A stretch of 64,000 bases of DNA, taken from JAIVGV01 sp031425275. GTDB lineage: Bacteria; Acidobacteriota; Blastocatellia; Pyrinomonadales; Pyrinomonadaceae. This document shows positions 17,451-25,494 of the stretch, piece after piece. The notes beneath the pieces are model-generated. The model saw only the letters and a list, made by a program, of their open reading frames with translations, ran no database searches and had not been told where the DNA came from. The stretch covers positions 4,782 through 68,781 of the forward strand of contig JANPJA010000036.1 of assembly GCA_031425275.1 (NCBI GenBank). Reading direction: 5' to 3'. Position 1 is the first letter of the stretch. Each line of letters opens with the position of its first letter. Made by a program: the position numbers and the translations under genes.

Positions 17451-17555
17451 GTCAGTGGTCAGTGGTCAGTGGTCAGTTGTTTTGTGCCGCTCTGGCTTGA
17501 GCGGTATCTGTGAGCTATAAGGCCGCCCGGCCACGTGCAACTGACTACTGACCAA
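17451..17555. repeat. Fold-back repeat, GTGGTCAGT family
   Basis: Tandem 10-base units (GTCAGTGGTCAGTGGTCAGT..., 17451-17480) are matched by complementary CAACTGACTACTGACCA at 17538-17554. It lies between the GNAT gene stop and serA, both on the minus strand. Confidence 0.8.
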
Positions 17556-17576
17556 GTTCAAACCCACCGACGAAGT

Positions 17577-18128
17577 TCAAATCTGTGGCCCTTCGCGCAC
17601 CACGAACATGCCGGCGTGCGGCCCAAACTCTTCGCGCGAGACGGCGTAGAAGACGCAGTCGGTTCCGTAGTGCGGGGCGGTCTTCTCGTACTTCATGCCG
17701 AGCTTTTCCATGACGCGGCGCGAGGCGGTGTTCTCCGGCGAGGCGACGGCGACGATGCGGGCGAGCCCGGCGCGCTCGAAGCCGTAGCGCAGCCACGCGG
17801 CGGCCGTCTCGGTGGCGTAGCCGCGGCCCCAGTGGGCTTTCGCGAAGCTGTAGCCGACCTCGATCTCGCCCGTCTCTTCCAAAGGCTGTAAGCCGCCCCA
17901 GCCGATCATCTCGCCGCCCGCCTTGCTCAGCAGCGCGCCCATCGCGAAGCCGTAGCGCTCGTGGCAGCCGAGGTAGAACTCCATCCGCTTCGAGATCGCC
18001 TCCGGCGACTGCATCGTCGGGCCGCCGAGGTAGCGCGCCACGTCCTCGTCCGAGCGCATTTGGATGAGCGCGGGCAGATCGTCGCGCGCGGGCGCTCGCA
18101 TCAACAGTCTCTCGGTTTCAATGATCAT
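17577..18128 (-). CDS. GNAT-family N-acetyltransferase, RimJ/RimL type
   Basis: 183 residues. The opening ETERLLMRAPARDDLPAL and the core strand/helix EIGYSFAKAHWGRGYATETAAAWLRYGF-type segment (broken here as VGYSFAKAHWGRGYATE, about 92-108, with the acetyl-CoA loop GRGYATE) are typical of the RimJ/RimL branch. VASPENTASRRVMEKLGM (about 128-145) is the second family motif. It would transfer acetyl from acetyl-CoA to a protein or small amine; the substrate is not predictable. It lies between two copies of the same fold-back repeat, downstream of the DUF1015 gene on the same strand. Confidence 0.88.
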   Translation of the reverse strand: MIIETERLLMRAPARDDLPALIQMRSDEDVARYLGGPTMQSPEAISKRMEFYLGCHERYGFAMGALLSKAGGEMIGWGGLQPLEETGEIEVGYSFAKAHWGRGYATETAAAWLRYGFERAGLARIVAVASPENTASRRVMEKLGMKYEKTAPHYGTDCVFYAVSREEFGPHAGMFVVREGPQI

Positions 18129-18137
18129 AGTAAAGCT

Positions 18138-18250
18138 GTCCGTGGTCAGTGGTCAGTGGTCAGTTGTTTGTGGTCATGTAGCCCGCGCGTTCCGAAGTAT
18201 CGCTCACGCCCCGGCGACAAAGAACAACTGACGACTGACGACTGACCAAG
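18138..18250. repeat. Fold-back repeat, GTGGTCAGT family
   Basis: GTCCGTGGTCAGTGGTCAGT copies (18138-18168) are mirrored by CAACTGACGACTGACGACTG at about 18224-18245. It fills the gap between the DUF1015 and GNAT genes. Confidence 0.8.
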
Positions 18251-18251
18251 T

Positions 18252-19487
18252 TCAAATCTGGTGAATGAGCATCCCGTCGCGCAGCTTCGGCTCGAACCAC
18301 GTTGACTTGGGCGGCATGACGGCGTTGGCGTCCGAGACGCGCAACAGGTCTTCCACGGAAGTTGCGTGGATGGCGAAGGCGACGGCCGCGCGGCCTTCGT
18401 CCACGAGTTTCTCCAACTCCCCGGTGCCGCGGATGCCGCCGACGAAGTCGATGCGCTTGTCGGTGCGTTGATCCTTGATGCCGAGGATGGGGTCGAGCAA
18501 ATTGTCTTGCAACAGGCTCACGTCGAGCGTGGCGGTCGGGTCGGCCGGCGCGTCGGCGGGCGCGTCGTCTTTCAGGGTCAGGCCGTGCCACTCGCCGCCG
18601 AGGTACATGTGCCAGTGGCCGGCCTTGCCGGGGCCTTGCGGGTTCGCGCCGCCGGTCACGTCGAACGCGGCGCGGACGCGCGCGAGAAAGTCTTCCGCGG
18701 AGAGGCCGTTCAAGTCTTTGACGACGCGGTTGTAGGAAAGTATCCGCACCTGATCGGAGGGGAAGAGGACGCTGATGAAGCGGTTGTACTCTTCCTCGCC
18801 CGTGTGGTTCGGGTTCTGTTCGCGCAGCGCGGCGCGCGCGCGCGAGGCGGAGGCGGCGCGGTGGTGGCCGTCGGCGATGTAGAGCAGCGGGACTTCGCCG
18901 AAGGCGCGCACCAACCCTTCGGGCGCGTCCGTGCGCCACAAAGTATGTTGGACGCCGTCGGGCGCGGTGAAGTCGTAGAGCGGCGGCGCGTTCGTCGCGG
19001 CGGCGACGAGCGCGTCGATGCGGCGATCCGCCCGGTAGGTCAGGAAGACGACGCCGGTCTGCGCGCGTAAAGTAAGCATGTGGCGCGTGCGGTCGTCCTC
19101 CTTGTCGGGGCGCGTCCGCTCGTGCTTGCGGATTAAATCCTCGTCGTACTCATCGACCGAGCAGCAGGCGGCCACGCCCGTCTGCTCGTGCCCGTCCATC
19201 CGCAGCCGGTAGAGATAGAGGCTCGGCGCGGCTTCCGCTTCGAGCGGGCACTCCGCGATGAGCTTTTGCAAGTTCTCGCCGGCCTTCGTGTAAACCTCGT
19301 CGCCGTAGATGTCCGCGCCGTCCGGGAGATCGATCTCGGGGCGCGTGACGTGCAGGAAGCTGAGCGGGTTGGTTTGCGCCAGCGCGCGCGCCTCGGCGGT
19401 GTTGACCACGTCGTAAGGCACGCTCGCCACCTGCTCGACTTTATCGGCGGGCGGGCGCAGCGCGCGGAAAGGATGGATGACGGCCAC
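18252..19487 (-). CDS. DUF1015-family protein
   Basis: A GTG start at 19487 is chosen: VAVIHPFRALRPPADKV is the conserved beginning of DUF1015 proteins, and GAGGAG lies 11 bases upstream. An open frame continues 33 codons further but looks non-coding. About 411 residues. Conserved segments include VASVPYDVVNTAEAR, NPLSFLHVTRPEID, ADGHHRAASA and FISVLFPSDQVRILSYNRVV. The family is widespread and often sits beside serine-biosynthesis genes, as here (serA-serC on the same strand). It has been proposed to be kinase-like (SerK-type) or ParB-related. The ADGHHR segment resembles the ParB/Srx catalytic region, and serine kinases of that superfamily exist. Exact reaction not established here. Confidence 0.85.
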   Translation of the reverse strand: MAVIHPFRALRPPADKVEQVASVPYDVVNTAEARALAQTNPLSFLHVTRPEIDLPDGADIYGDEVYTKAGENLQKLIAECPLEAEAAPSLYLYRLRMDGHEQTGVAACCSVDEYDEDLIRKHERTRPDKEDDRTRHMLTLRAQTGVVFLTYRADRRIDALVAAATNAPPLYDFTAPDGVQHTLWRTDAPEGLVRAFGEVPLLYIADGHHRAASASRARAALREQNPNHTGEEEYNRFISVLFPSDQVRILSYNRVVKDLNGLSAEDFLARVRAAFDVTGGANPQGPGKAGHWHMYLGGEWHGLTLKDDAPADAPADPTATLDVSLLQDNLLDPILGIKDQRTDKRIDFVGGIRGTGELEKLVDEGRAAVAFAIHATSVEDLLRVSDANAVMPPKSTWFEPKLRDGMLIHQI

Positions 19488-19671
19488 GGCTTCTGGTCTC
19501 CTCGCAGCTTGGGATGAAAAACGGGTATGCTCGGAACGCCCTAGACTATCCGCAGAGGCGGCGTTTTGCCAAGTCGCGGAAGACACTTTAAAAACACCGC
19601 AGTAGAGAATAATCTAGAGGCCAGCTCAATTAAATCTCAAGGTCAATGTTTAGTGAAAGGAGGTAGGCCAC

Positions 19672-20592
19672 GTGGCAAATAAGGAACATCATAATATCAT
19701 CTGGCAGGGAATGGATTCTTGGAATAAATGGAGAGAAGAAAACCCTACAATCAAGCCAGATCTGTCGGGTATGACCCTATACGACATGGACTTAAGCTAT
19801 ATGGATTTAAGTCAGACAGACCTTGAAGGTGCATGCCTTTGTAATTCAAATCTCAACAGAACAAATCTTAATAAGGCAAATTTTAGTGAGGTGGAAATAG
19901 GCGGCACAATATTTGGATACAATGATCTTAGCGAAGTCACAGGTCTTGAAACCGTAACTCATCTGCGCCCTTCGACCTTAGATATAAATACGATCTACCT
20001 TTCTAAAGGAAACCTCCCTGAAGCTTTCTTGCATGGCTGCGGCGTCCCGGAAAATTTTATCACTCATATGCATGAGCTAATCATTGGCGCGCAGCCTATC
20101 GAATTTTACTCTTGCTTCATTAGCTACAGCCACGCGGACAAGTCGTTCGCGCGGCGGTTACATGATGCGTTGCAGGGGCGGGGGATTCGTTGTTGGCTGG
20201 ACGAGCATCAGTTGTTGCCGGGCGATAAGATTTACACCGAAGTTGATCGGGGCATCCGGCTGTGGGATAAGGTGCTGCTGTGTTGCTCGGAGGAGTCGCT
20301 GAAAAGCTGGTGGGTCGAGAACGAGATTGGGATCGCGTTCGACAAGGAGCAGCGTCTGCGGAAGGAGCGCGGGCAGGACGTGCTGGCGTTGATCCCTCTG
20401 AACCTTGACGGATACCTGTTCGGCGGCGAGTGGGAGAGCGGACTGGCGACGCAGATCAAGTCGCGGCTGGCGGCGGACTTTACGGGGTGGGAGACGGACA
20501 ACAGCAAGTTCGAGGCGGCGTTTGAAAATTTAGTGAAGGCGTTGCGCGCGGACGCGGGCGGGCGGGAACAACCGCCGTCTCAGAAGTTGTGA
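19672..20592 (+). CDS. Pentapeptide-repeat / TIR-domain protein
   Basis: 306 residues with a GTG start after a perfect AGGAGGT at spacing of about 8. Residues 30-85 are degenerate pentapeptide repeats (DLSGM, DMDLSYMDLSQTDLEG, NLNRTNLNKANF). Residues 143-290 form a TIR domain: FYSCFISYSHADKSFA strand A, LDEHQLLPGDKI BB-loop region, VLLCCSEESLKSWWVENEIG with Glu218 at the NADase glutamate position. Bacterial TIRs commonly hydrolyse NAD+ or make cyclic ADP-ribose signals. The first about 430 bases are AT-rich and the TIR half is GC-rich, with the step near 20,100, right at the domain junction. No partner effector gene is adjacent. Confidence 0.88.
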   Translation: MANKEHHNIIWQGMDSWNKWREENPTIKPDLSGMTLYDMDLSYMDLSQTDLEGACLCNSNLNRTNLNKANFSEVEIGGTIFGYNDLSEVTGLETVTHLRPSTLDINTIYLSKGNLPEAFLHGCGVPENFITHMHELIIGAQPIEFYSCFISYSHADKSFARRLHDALQGRGIRCWLDEHQLLPGDKIYTEVDRGIRLWDKVLLCCSEESLKSWWVENEIGIAFDKEQRLRKERGQDVLALIPLNLDGYLFGGEWESGLATQIKSRLAADFTGWETDNSKFEAAFENLVKALRADAGGREQPPSQKL

Positions 20593-20633
20593 CCGGGATG
20601 GTTGTAGTGAGGATGTAGTAAGGAGAAGGTCGG

Positions 20634-20972
20634 ATGGAAGATTTAGCGAACAAGACTTGCGTGCCGTGCCACGGGGGCGTGCCGCGGCTGCGGGGGGGCG
20701 AGTTGGAGGCGTTCGCGGCGCGCGTGCCGGGTTGGGAGGTCGTCGCGGAGCATCACCTGAGGCGGCGATACGAGTTCCCGAACTTCCGGCAATCGCTCGC
20801 GCTGGTGAATCAGTTGGGCGAGGTGGCGGAAGCGGAAGGGCATCACCCGGACATCTCCTTCGGGTGGGGCTACTGCGAGGTGACGATCTACACGCACGCC
20901 ATCGACGGCCTCAGCGAGAGCGACTTCATCCTCGCCGCGAAGATCGAAAGGCTCGTGAACCATGAATCGTGA
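20634..20972 (+). CDS. phhB: 4a-hydroxytetrahydrobiopterin dehydratase
   Basis: 112 residues, normal for pterin-4a-carbinolamine dehydratases. The signature EGHHPDISFGWGYCEV (about 75-90) carries the catalytic histidine pair, and THAIDGLSESDFILAAKI closes the fold. It dehydrates 4a-hydroxytetrahydropterin to regenerate the cofactor of aromatic amino-acid hydroxylases. No hydroxylase is in the window. A (GAATCGT) repeat supplies the last codons (NHES) and stop. It begins 41 bases after the TIR gene. Confidence 0.93.
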   Translation: MEDLANKTCVPCHGGVPRLRGGELEAFAARVPGWEVVAEHHLRRRYEFPNFRQSLALVNQLGEVAEAEGHHPDISFGWGYCEVTIYTHAIDGLSESDFILAAKIERLVNHES

Positions 20973-21073
20973 ATCGTGAATAACTCAAGTTGCCACTCGT
21001 CGCGGGGCGGCCCGACTCGCAACCCGAGTTAAATAGAAAAGCCCGGCTCTAATCTATTCACGATTCGCGGCTC
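20961..21073. repeat. Fold-back repeat, GAATCGTGAATCGTG family
   Basis: ATGAATCGTGAATCGTGAATA at the 3' end of the pterin dehydratase gene is mirrored by TATTCACGATTCGCGG at about 21055-21070. The same unit returns at 52753-52808. Confidence 0.75.
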
Positions 21074-21153
21074 TTTCTGGCTTCGCATTTGCCTGATGCT
21101 GGATGGCGGGCGCGGGGGTGTCTGGATTAAAGCCGGAGGAGGGTCGTGTGCGA

Positions 21154-21972
21154 ATGAGTGAAGAGGCCGGTGCGACTCCCGTAAATTCCCCTGAGCAGAA
21201 GGCATCCGTGGATGCCAGACCGTCGTTGGACACGCCGAACTTCGACGCGGGCTCGGTAGCCCGCGCGCGCGCGGCTGTACCATTAACGCGCGGGGGCGCT
21301 CAGCCCTCGACGCTCAAGTGGGCCTTCGTGGCGCTGGTCGCGGGGATGTGCGGCGGTCTGCTCGGCATCCTCGTACTCAGGTCTTATCAGAAACGAGACG
21401 GCGCGCGCGCGGCGGACGAGCCGGCAGCGGTCGCGGACGTGCGTGCGGGCGGCGCGGCGGCGACCCCGGCGGGGGCCGGGAGCGAAGCAGGCGTGGCGTC
21501 GTCGCGGGATGGCACGGCGCGGGCGGCGGGAGACGACGCGAACGTGGCGGCGGAGCCGGCCGCGACGGCGACGGCCGGCGGCGCGAAGGGTGAGGAGTCG
21601 GCGCAACTACTGCGCGGCGCGCTCGCAGGGTGGATCGCGGCGACGAACGCGCGCGACATCGAGCGGCAGATGGAGTTTTACGACGCGCGCGTCGGCGTCT
21701 TCTACCTCTCGCGTAACGCCTCGCGCGCGGCCGTGCGCGCGGAGAAGTTTAACGCCTTCGCGAACGCCTCGGCCGTTGACGTGCGCGCGGGCGAGCCGCA
21801 AATTTCGCTCGGCCCGGACGGCCGCACCGCCACGATGCGCTTCCGCAAGCAGTACGCCATCGAGGGCGCGGGGATGGAGCGGCGCGGGGCCGTCCTGCAA
21901 GAATTGCTCTGGCGTCGCACGCCCGCCGGCTGGAAGATCACCGGCGAGCGCGACCTGAGAATAGTTGACTAG
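21154..21972 (+). CDS. Membrane-anchored NTF2-like (SnoaL/DUF4440-type) protein
   Basis: The start at 21154 (MSEEAGATPV) follows GGAGGAGGG; 272 residues. A cytoplasmic N-terminal part of about 48 residues precedes a single membrane helix (WAFVALVAGMCGGLLGILVL). A low-complexity Ala/Gly/Glu linker follows, then a C-terminal cone-shaped NTF2-like domain of about 120 residues (LAGWIAATNARDIERQMEFYD, then GRTATMRFRKQYAIEG, LLWRRTPAGWKITGERDL). Such domains in this setting are predicted extracytoplasmic ligand or catalytic modules with no assigned substrate. Followed by a large tandem-repeat fold-back. Confidence 0.75.
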   Translation: MSEEAGATPVNSPEQKASVDARPSLDTPNFDAGSVARARAAVPLTRGGAQPSTLKWAFVALVAGMCGGLLGILVLRSYQKRDGARAADEPAAVADVRAGGAAATPAGAGSEAGVASSRDGTARAAGDDANVAAEPAATATAGGAKGEESAQLLRGALAGWIAATNARDIERQMEFYDARVGVFYLSRNASRAAVRAEKFNAFANASAVDVRAGEPQISLGPDGRTATMRFRKQYAIEGAGMERRGAVLQELLWRRTPAGWKITGERDLRIVD

Positions 21973-21974
21973 TT

Positions 21975-22167
21975 GTTAGCTATTAGCCGTTAGCTATTAG
22001 CCGTTAGCTATTAGCCGTTAGCTATTAGCCGTTAGCTATTAGCCGGAACTGTAGGCGGGAGTCATCTGCGACCGGCAGGCTCCCGCCTTCCGATTTTGAG
22101 TCGCTGGTTCGGTGTGGCTAACAGCTAACAGCTAACAGCTAACAGCTAACAGCTAACAGCTAATTCC
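21975..22167. repeat. Two-part tandem repeat fold-back (TTAGCTATTAGCCG / AGCTAAC)
   Basis: About four or five copies of a 14-base unit (TTAGCTATTAGCCG) at 21975-22044, then an inverted pair GGCGGGAG / CTCCCGCC around 22052-22088, then about seven copies of a 7-base unit (AGCTAAC) at 22118-22163 that are partly complementary to the first block. There are no spacers as in a CRISPR array. Confidence 0.85.
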
Positions 22168-22207
22168 CAGGTTTCGCCGCGAGTCGCGCGGGGCTATAAT
22201 CCGCCGC

Positions 22208-22408
22208 ATGGAGATCGATCAGGATTTTGTTGACAGGATGATGTGCCCGGAGTGCGGGGCGAAGCTGCGTCTGAAAGAGGGCGGCGCAGGGATAAAGTGT
22301 GTGGGCTGCCGCCGCGTCTATCCGGTCGAGGACGAGATCATCGTGATGCTGCCCGACAAGGCGACGATAGAAGATGACGAGCCCGCCGCCAGCACTACTA
22401 CTGCTTGA
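22208..22408 (+). CDS. Trm112/UPF0434-like zinc-ribbon protein
   Basis: 66 residues. MMCPECGAKLRLKEGG and KCVGCRRVYPVEDEIIVML show two CxxC knuckles and the 'YPV.DGIP.ML' strand of the Trm112-like family (here EDEIIVML). Eukaryotic Trm112 activates methyltransferases; the small bacterial members bind zinc and often neighbour lipid A or nucleotide-sugar genes. Here the gene overlaps the start of a heptosyltransferase-like gene by 35 bases. The acidic Thr-rich tail is translated in the overlap. Role inferred only. Confidence 0.8.
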   Translation: MEIDQDFVDRMMCPECGAKLRLKEGGAGIKCVGCRRVYPVEDEIIVMLPDKATIEDDEPAASTTTA

Positions 22409-23549
22409 GCCGGACGCCCCGGCCGACGCCGCCGCCGCGCCGCCCGCGCCGCAGCCGCTCGCGCCCGCGCGCTGGGACTGGGGCGGAGTGCGCAGCGTCC
22501 TCGTCGTGCGCCTGCGCTCGATCGGCGACGCCGTGCTCGCCACCCCTTCGCTCCACGCGCTACGCCGCTTCCTGCCCGACGCGCGCATTGATCTGCTGCT
22601 CGAAGACTGGGTCGCGCCGCTGCTGGAAAATTCGGCGGACGTGACCCGCGTCATCCGCGTCGAGCGCGGGAGCTTGCGCGCGCGCCTCTCGGTCGCGCGC
22701 GCGCTCCGGGCCGCGCGCTACGACGTGGCCTTCAACCTCCACGGCGGCAGCACCGCCTCGCTGCTGACGCGGGCCTCCGGCGCGCGCCGCCGCGTCGGCT
22801 ACGCCGACTACCAGTTGGCGCGGCTCCACAACCACGTCGCGCCGCCCTCGGCCGAACTCTGGCGGCGCGCGCACACCCACTCGGCCGAACAGCAGCTCGC
22901 GCTCCTCGGTTGGGCGGGCGTGCCCGTCTCCGACCGGCCGCGCTCGCGGCTCGTCGTCTCGGAAGCGGCGGCCCGTTCAATCGCGCGGAGGCTCGGGGAC
23001 GCGGGCGTCGAACGGTCGCGGCCTTTCGCGCTCATCCACCCGGCGGCGGCCTTCGCGACGAAGACGTGGGACGCCGGGAACTTCGCGCGCGTCGCCGAAG
23101 CGTTGGCCGCGCGGGGCTTAATAGTCGTGGCCGTCGCCGCGCGGCACGAGACGGATATTCTGCGCTCGCTCGTCGATAACACGCGCGCGCGCGTCCACGC
23201 CTTCGACGATCTGAGCTTGCCGGAGTTGACCGCTTTAGCCGCGCGCGCGCGCCTCTTCGTCGGCAACGACAGCGGCGTGGCCCACATCGCGGCGGCCGTC
23301 CGCGCGCCCTCGGTCGTCGTCTTCGGCTCGTCGAACGTCCGGCACTGGGGGCCGTGGACTGACGCGCCCGCCGAAGTCGTCCGCGAGGAGATGCCCTGCG
23401 CCCCGTGCCCCGGCTACACCTGCGCGGAGTTCGGCGAGCCCGAATGCATCAAGCGCATCCCCGTCGAGCGCGTCTGGGGGGCCGTCGAGCGCGTCTTGGC
23501 GGCGAGCGCGGCGCAAATTGAATCGAGAGAGGACGTGAGGCGCGGATGA
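22374..23549 (+). CDS. Glycosyltransferase family 9, lipopolysaccharide heptosyltransferase-like
   Basis: 391 residues. A Pro/Ala-rich N-terminus is followed by the GT9 entry VLVVRLRSIGDAVLATP (about 43-59), the Rossmann halves of a GT-B fold, FVGNDSGVAHIAAAV (about 298-312, donor-binding) and PSVVVFGSS. A Cys-rich patch (MPCAPCPGYTCAEFGEPEC) near the end is common in WaaF-type enzymes. It would add ADP-heptose to the LPS core at the cytoplasmic face. The heptose-7-phosphate kinase gene 900 bases downstream supports this. It overlaps the previous gene by 35 bases and the cupin gene by 4, so the three form a tight operon. Confidence 0.87.
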   Translation: MTSPPPALLLLEPDAPADAAAAPPAPQPLAPARWDWGGVRSVLVVRLRSIGDAVLATPSLHALRRFLPDARIDLLLEDWVAPLLENSADVTRVIRVERGSLRARLSVARALRAARYDVAFNLHGGSTASLLTRASGARRRVGYADYQLARLHNHVAPPSAELWRRAHTHSAEQQLALLGWAGVPVSDRPRSRLVVSEAAARSIARRLGDAGVERSRPFALIHPAAAFATKTWDAGNFARVAEALAARGLIVVAVAARHETDILRSLVDNTRARVHAFDDLSLPELTALAARARLFVGNDSGVAHIAAAVRAPSVVVFGSSNVRHWGPWTDAPAEVVREEMPCAPCPGYTCAEFGEPECIKRIPVERVWGAVERVLAASAAQIESREDVRRG

Positions 23550-23911
23550 ATTACGAGGCCGTCAACTTCGCGGATAAGCTGGCGCGGTTTTCCGAGCGGT
23601 GGTCGCCGCGCATCGTCGCGCGGATGAACGACTACCATTTCAAGCTCGTCAAGATCGAAGGCGAGTTCGTCTGGCACAGCCACGCCGAGACGGACGAGGT
23701 CTTCTTAGTCATCGAGGGCGAGATGGTGATCGAGTTGCGCGACGGCCGAGTCGCGCTCAAGGCGGGCGAGATGTTCGTCGTCCCGCGCGGCGTGGAGCAC
23801 CGGCCGGTGGCCGCGCGCGAGTGCCGGATGTTACTGGTTGAGCCGGCGGGGACGGTCAACACGGGCGACGCGGGCGGCGGGATGACCGCCGAGGACGGCG
23901 TCTGGGTGTGA
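23546..23911 (+). CDS. Cupin-domain protein
   Basis: 121 residues, overlapping the glycosyltransferase stop by 4 bases. The two cupin motifs are visible: HSHAETDEVFLVIEGEMVIEL (about 46-66; metal ligands HxH and Glu) and GEMFVVPRGVEHRPVA (about 77-92; His ligand). This is the single-domain cupin_2 fold, usually binding one divalent metal. It may be an isomerase or dioxygenase-like or binding protein; nothing in the context fixes the substrate. Confidence 0.88.
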   Translation: MNYEAVNFADKLARFSERWSPRIVARMNDYHFKLVKIEGEFVWHSHAETDEVFLVIEGEMVIELRDGRVALKAGEMFVVPRGVEHRPVAARECRMLLVEPAGTVNTGDAGGGMTAEDGVWV

Positions 23912-23986
23912 GTGGCGCGCGCGCGCAGGGCGTGACAATTTCGCCGGGTTGAAGCTCTAAAATTTTCGTCAGGGAGGTTCACGGTT

Positions 23987-24271
23987 ATGGCGGCATCGGG
24001 CGCGGCGGTGGCGGCGATGGCGGCGGCGATAGCAAACGCGGTGAAGGCGAGCGGTGTCATCTTGCGCGTGACGCCGGAGAACTTCGCGGCGATCCTCAAG
24101 AGGATCGAGACCCCGCTCGTCGTCCACGCGACGGGCGGGGTGTTCACGACGAACTACCAGTACCTGACGAGCTACAAGGGGCTGGCCTTCTACACGAAGT
24201 CTACCCGGCCGCTCGCGCTGCCCTCCGGCGCGGAGTTGGTGACGGCGCAGAAAATCTGGATACCGCAGTAG
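23987..24271 (+). CDS. Conserved small protein, 94 aa
   Basis: 94 residues. Ala-rich N-terminal helix (AAVAAMAAAIANAV), then a mixed beta segment: VILRVTPENFAAILKRIETPLVVHATGG, NYQYLTSYKGLAFYTKS, ALPSGAELVTAQKIWIP. The last pattern is seen in small hypothetical proteins of soil bacteria that I cannot name securely. There are no Cys or His clusters. The start has GGAGG about 9 bases upstream, and codon bias supports it as coding. Possibly membrane-associated through the N-terminal helix. Confidence 0.7.
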   Translation: MAASGAAVAAMAAAIANAVKASGVILRVTPENFAAILKRIETPLVVHATGGVFTTNYQYLTSYKGLAFYTKSTRPLALPSGAELVTAQKIWIPQ

Positions 24272-24284
24272 GGATGATGAAGTC

Positions 24285-24394
24285 GTCAGTTGTCCGTGGT
24301 CAGTGGTCAGTTGTTTGTGATCCGGTAGCTGGCCCGTTCCTGCCGGTCGGGTCGTGAGGCGCGGACAACTGACCACTGACCACTGACCACTGAC
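24285..24394. repeat. Fold-back repeat, GTGGTCAGT family
   Basis: GTCAGTTGTCCGTGGTCAGT at 24285 onward is mirrored by GGACAACTGACCACTGACCA ending near 24394. It is placed between two + strand genes. Confidence 0.8.
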
Positions 24395-24469
24395 ATCCTC
24401 CATGATCCGCGCCCCTTCGTGTAGAATCCTGCGGCGGTGGCGACTTCCGCCCCGCCCCGTCATTCTCGA

Positions 24470-25468
24470 ATGAAGCAGATCACAGCAGAACGCGCCGCCG
24501 AGTTAATCGCGCGCGCGCGCGAGCGCACGGTCGTCGTTTACGGCGACGTGATGCTCGACGAGTTCGTGTGGGGCGACGTGACGCGCATCTCGCCGGAAGC
24601 ACCCGTGCCGGTCGTTGACATCCGCCGCGAGTCGATCCGCCTCGGCGGGGCGGCCAACGTGCTCGCCAACCTCGTCGCGCTCGGCGCGCGCGGCCGCCTC
24701 GTCGGCGTCGCGGGCGCGGACGACGCGGGCCGCCGCCTGCTCGCCAAGCTCGGCGAGACGTGCGACGACCGGGCCGACTCCCAGCTCGTCACGGACGACT
24801 CGCGCCCGACGACGATCAAGACGCGCATCATTGCGCACAACCAGCTCGTGGTGCGCGCCGACCGCGAGTCGCGCGCGCCCGTCGCGGGCGAGGTCGAGGC
24901 GCGCGTCATCGCGGCGCTCACCCGGTCGCTCGAAGGCGCGGACGCCTTCGTCGTCTCGGACTACGACAAGGGCGCGGTCACGGCGCGCGTGCTCGGCGAG
25001 ATTCTGCCGCGCGCCGTCGCTTTGAAAATACCCGTCCTCGTCGATCCGAAGCTGCGCAACTTCGACTCGTACCGCCCCGCCACGCTCGTCACGCCGAACC
25101 ACCACGAGGCCCTGCGGCTGACGAACTCGGAGGACGACACGGACGAAGGGATAGAGCGGGCGGCGCGCGTCATCCGCGAGAGGCTGGGTTGCGACGCCGT
25201 GCTCATCACGCGCGGCGAGCGCGGGATGATGCTGGTGGAAGGCGGCGGCGCGCCGGTCTCGGTGGCGACGACGGCGCGCGAGGTGTACGACGTGACGGGC
25301 GCGGGCGACACCGTCATCGCCACGCTCGCCGCCATGCTCGCGGCGGGCGCGTCGCTGACCGAGGCGGCCGCGCTCGCCAACCACGCCGCCGGCATCGTCG
25401 TCGGCAAGCTCGGCACGGCCACGGCGGGCGCGGACGAACTCGTCGTCTCGCTCAGAGGTTCGGATTGA
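24470..25468 (+). CDS. rfaE1: D-glycero-beta-D-manno-heptose-7-phosphate kinase
   Basis: 332 residues from ATG 24470 (MKQITAERAAEL); a GTG 11 codons earlier is possible. This is a PfkB/ribokinase fold: VVVYGDVMLDEFVWG, RLGGAANVLANLVALGA, TKTRIIAHNQLVVRAD-like substrate segment, DPKLRNFDSYRPATLVTPNH, and the ATP/anion-hole motif DVTGAGDTVIA with catalytic Asp. It phosphorylates heptose-7-phosphate to the 1,7-bisphosphate for ADP-heptose synthesis. E. coli HldE carries a second nucleotidyltransferase domain; it is absent here, so a separate HldE2/RfaE2 must be encoded elsewhere. Confidence 0.92.
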   Translation: MKQITAERAAELIARARERTVVVYGDVMLDEFVWGDVTRISPEAPVPVVDIRRESIRLGGAANVLANLVALGARGRLVGVAGADDAGRRLLAKLGETCDDRADSQLVTDDSRPTTIKTRIIAHNQLVVRADRESRAPVAGEVEARVIAALTRSLEGADAFVVSDYDKGAVTARVLGEILPRAVALKIPVLVDPKLRNFDSYRPATLVTPNHHEALRLTNSEDDTDEGIERAARVIRERLGCDAVLITRGERGMMLVEGGGAPVSVATTAREVYDVTGAGDTVIATLAAMLAAGASLTEAAALANHAAGIVVGKLGTATAGADELVVSLRGSD

Positions 25469-25494
25469 AGCGGCCGGGAAGGGGAGCGAATCGG

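Noticed and set aside
21975..22167. Possible CRISPR array
   Set aside because: The units are 7 or 14 bases with no unique spacers, and the two blocks are mutually inverted; there are no cas genes nearby.
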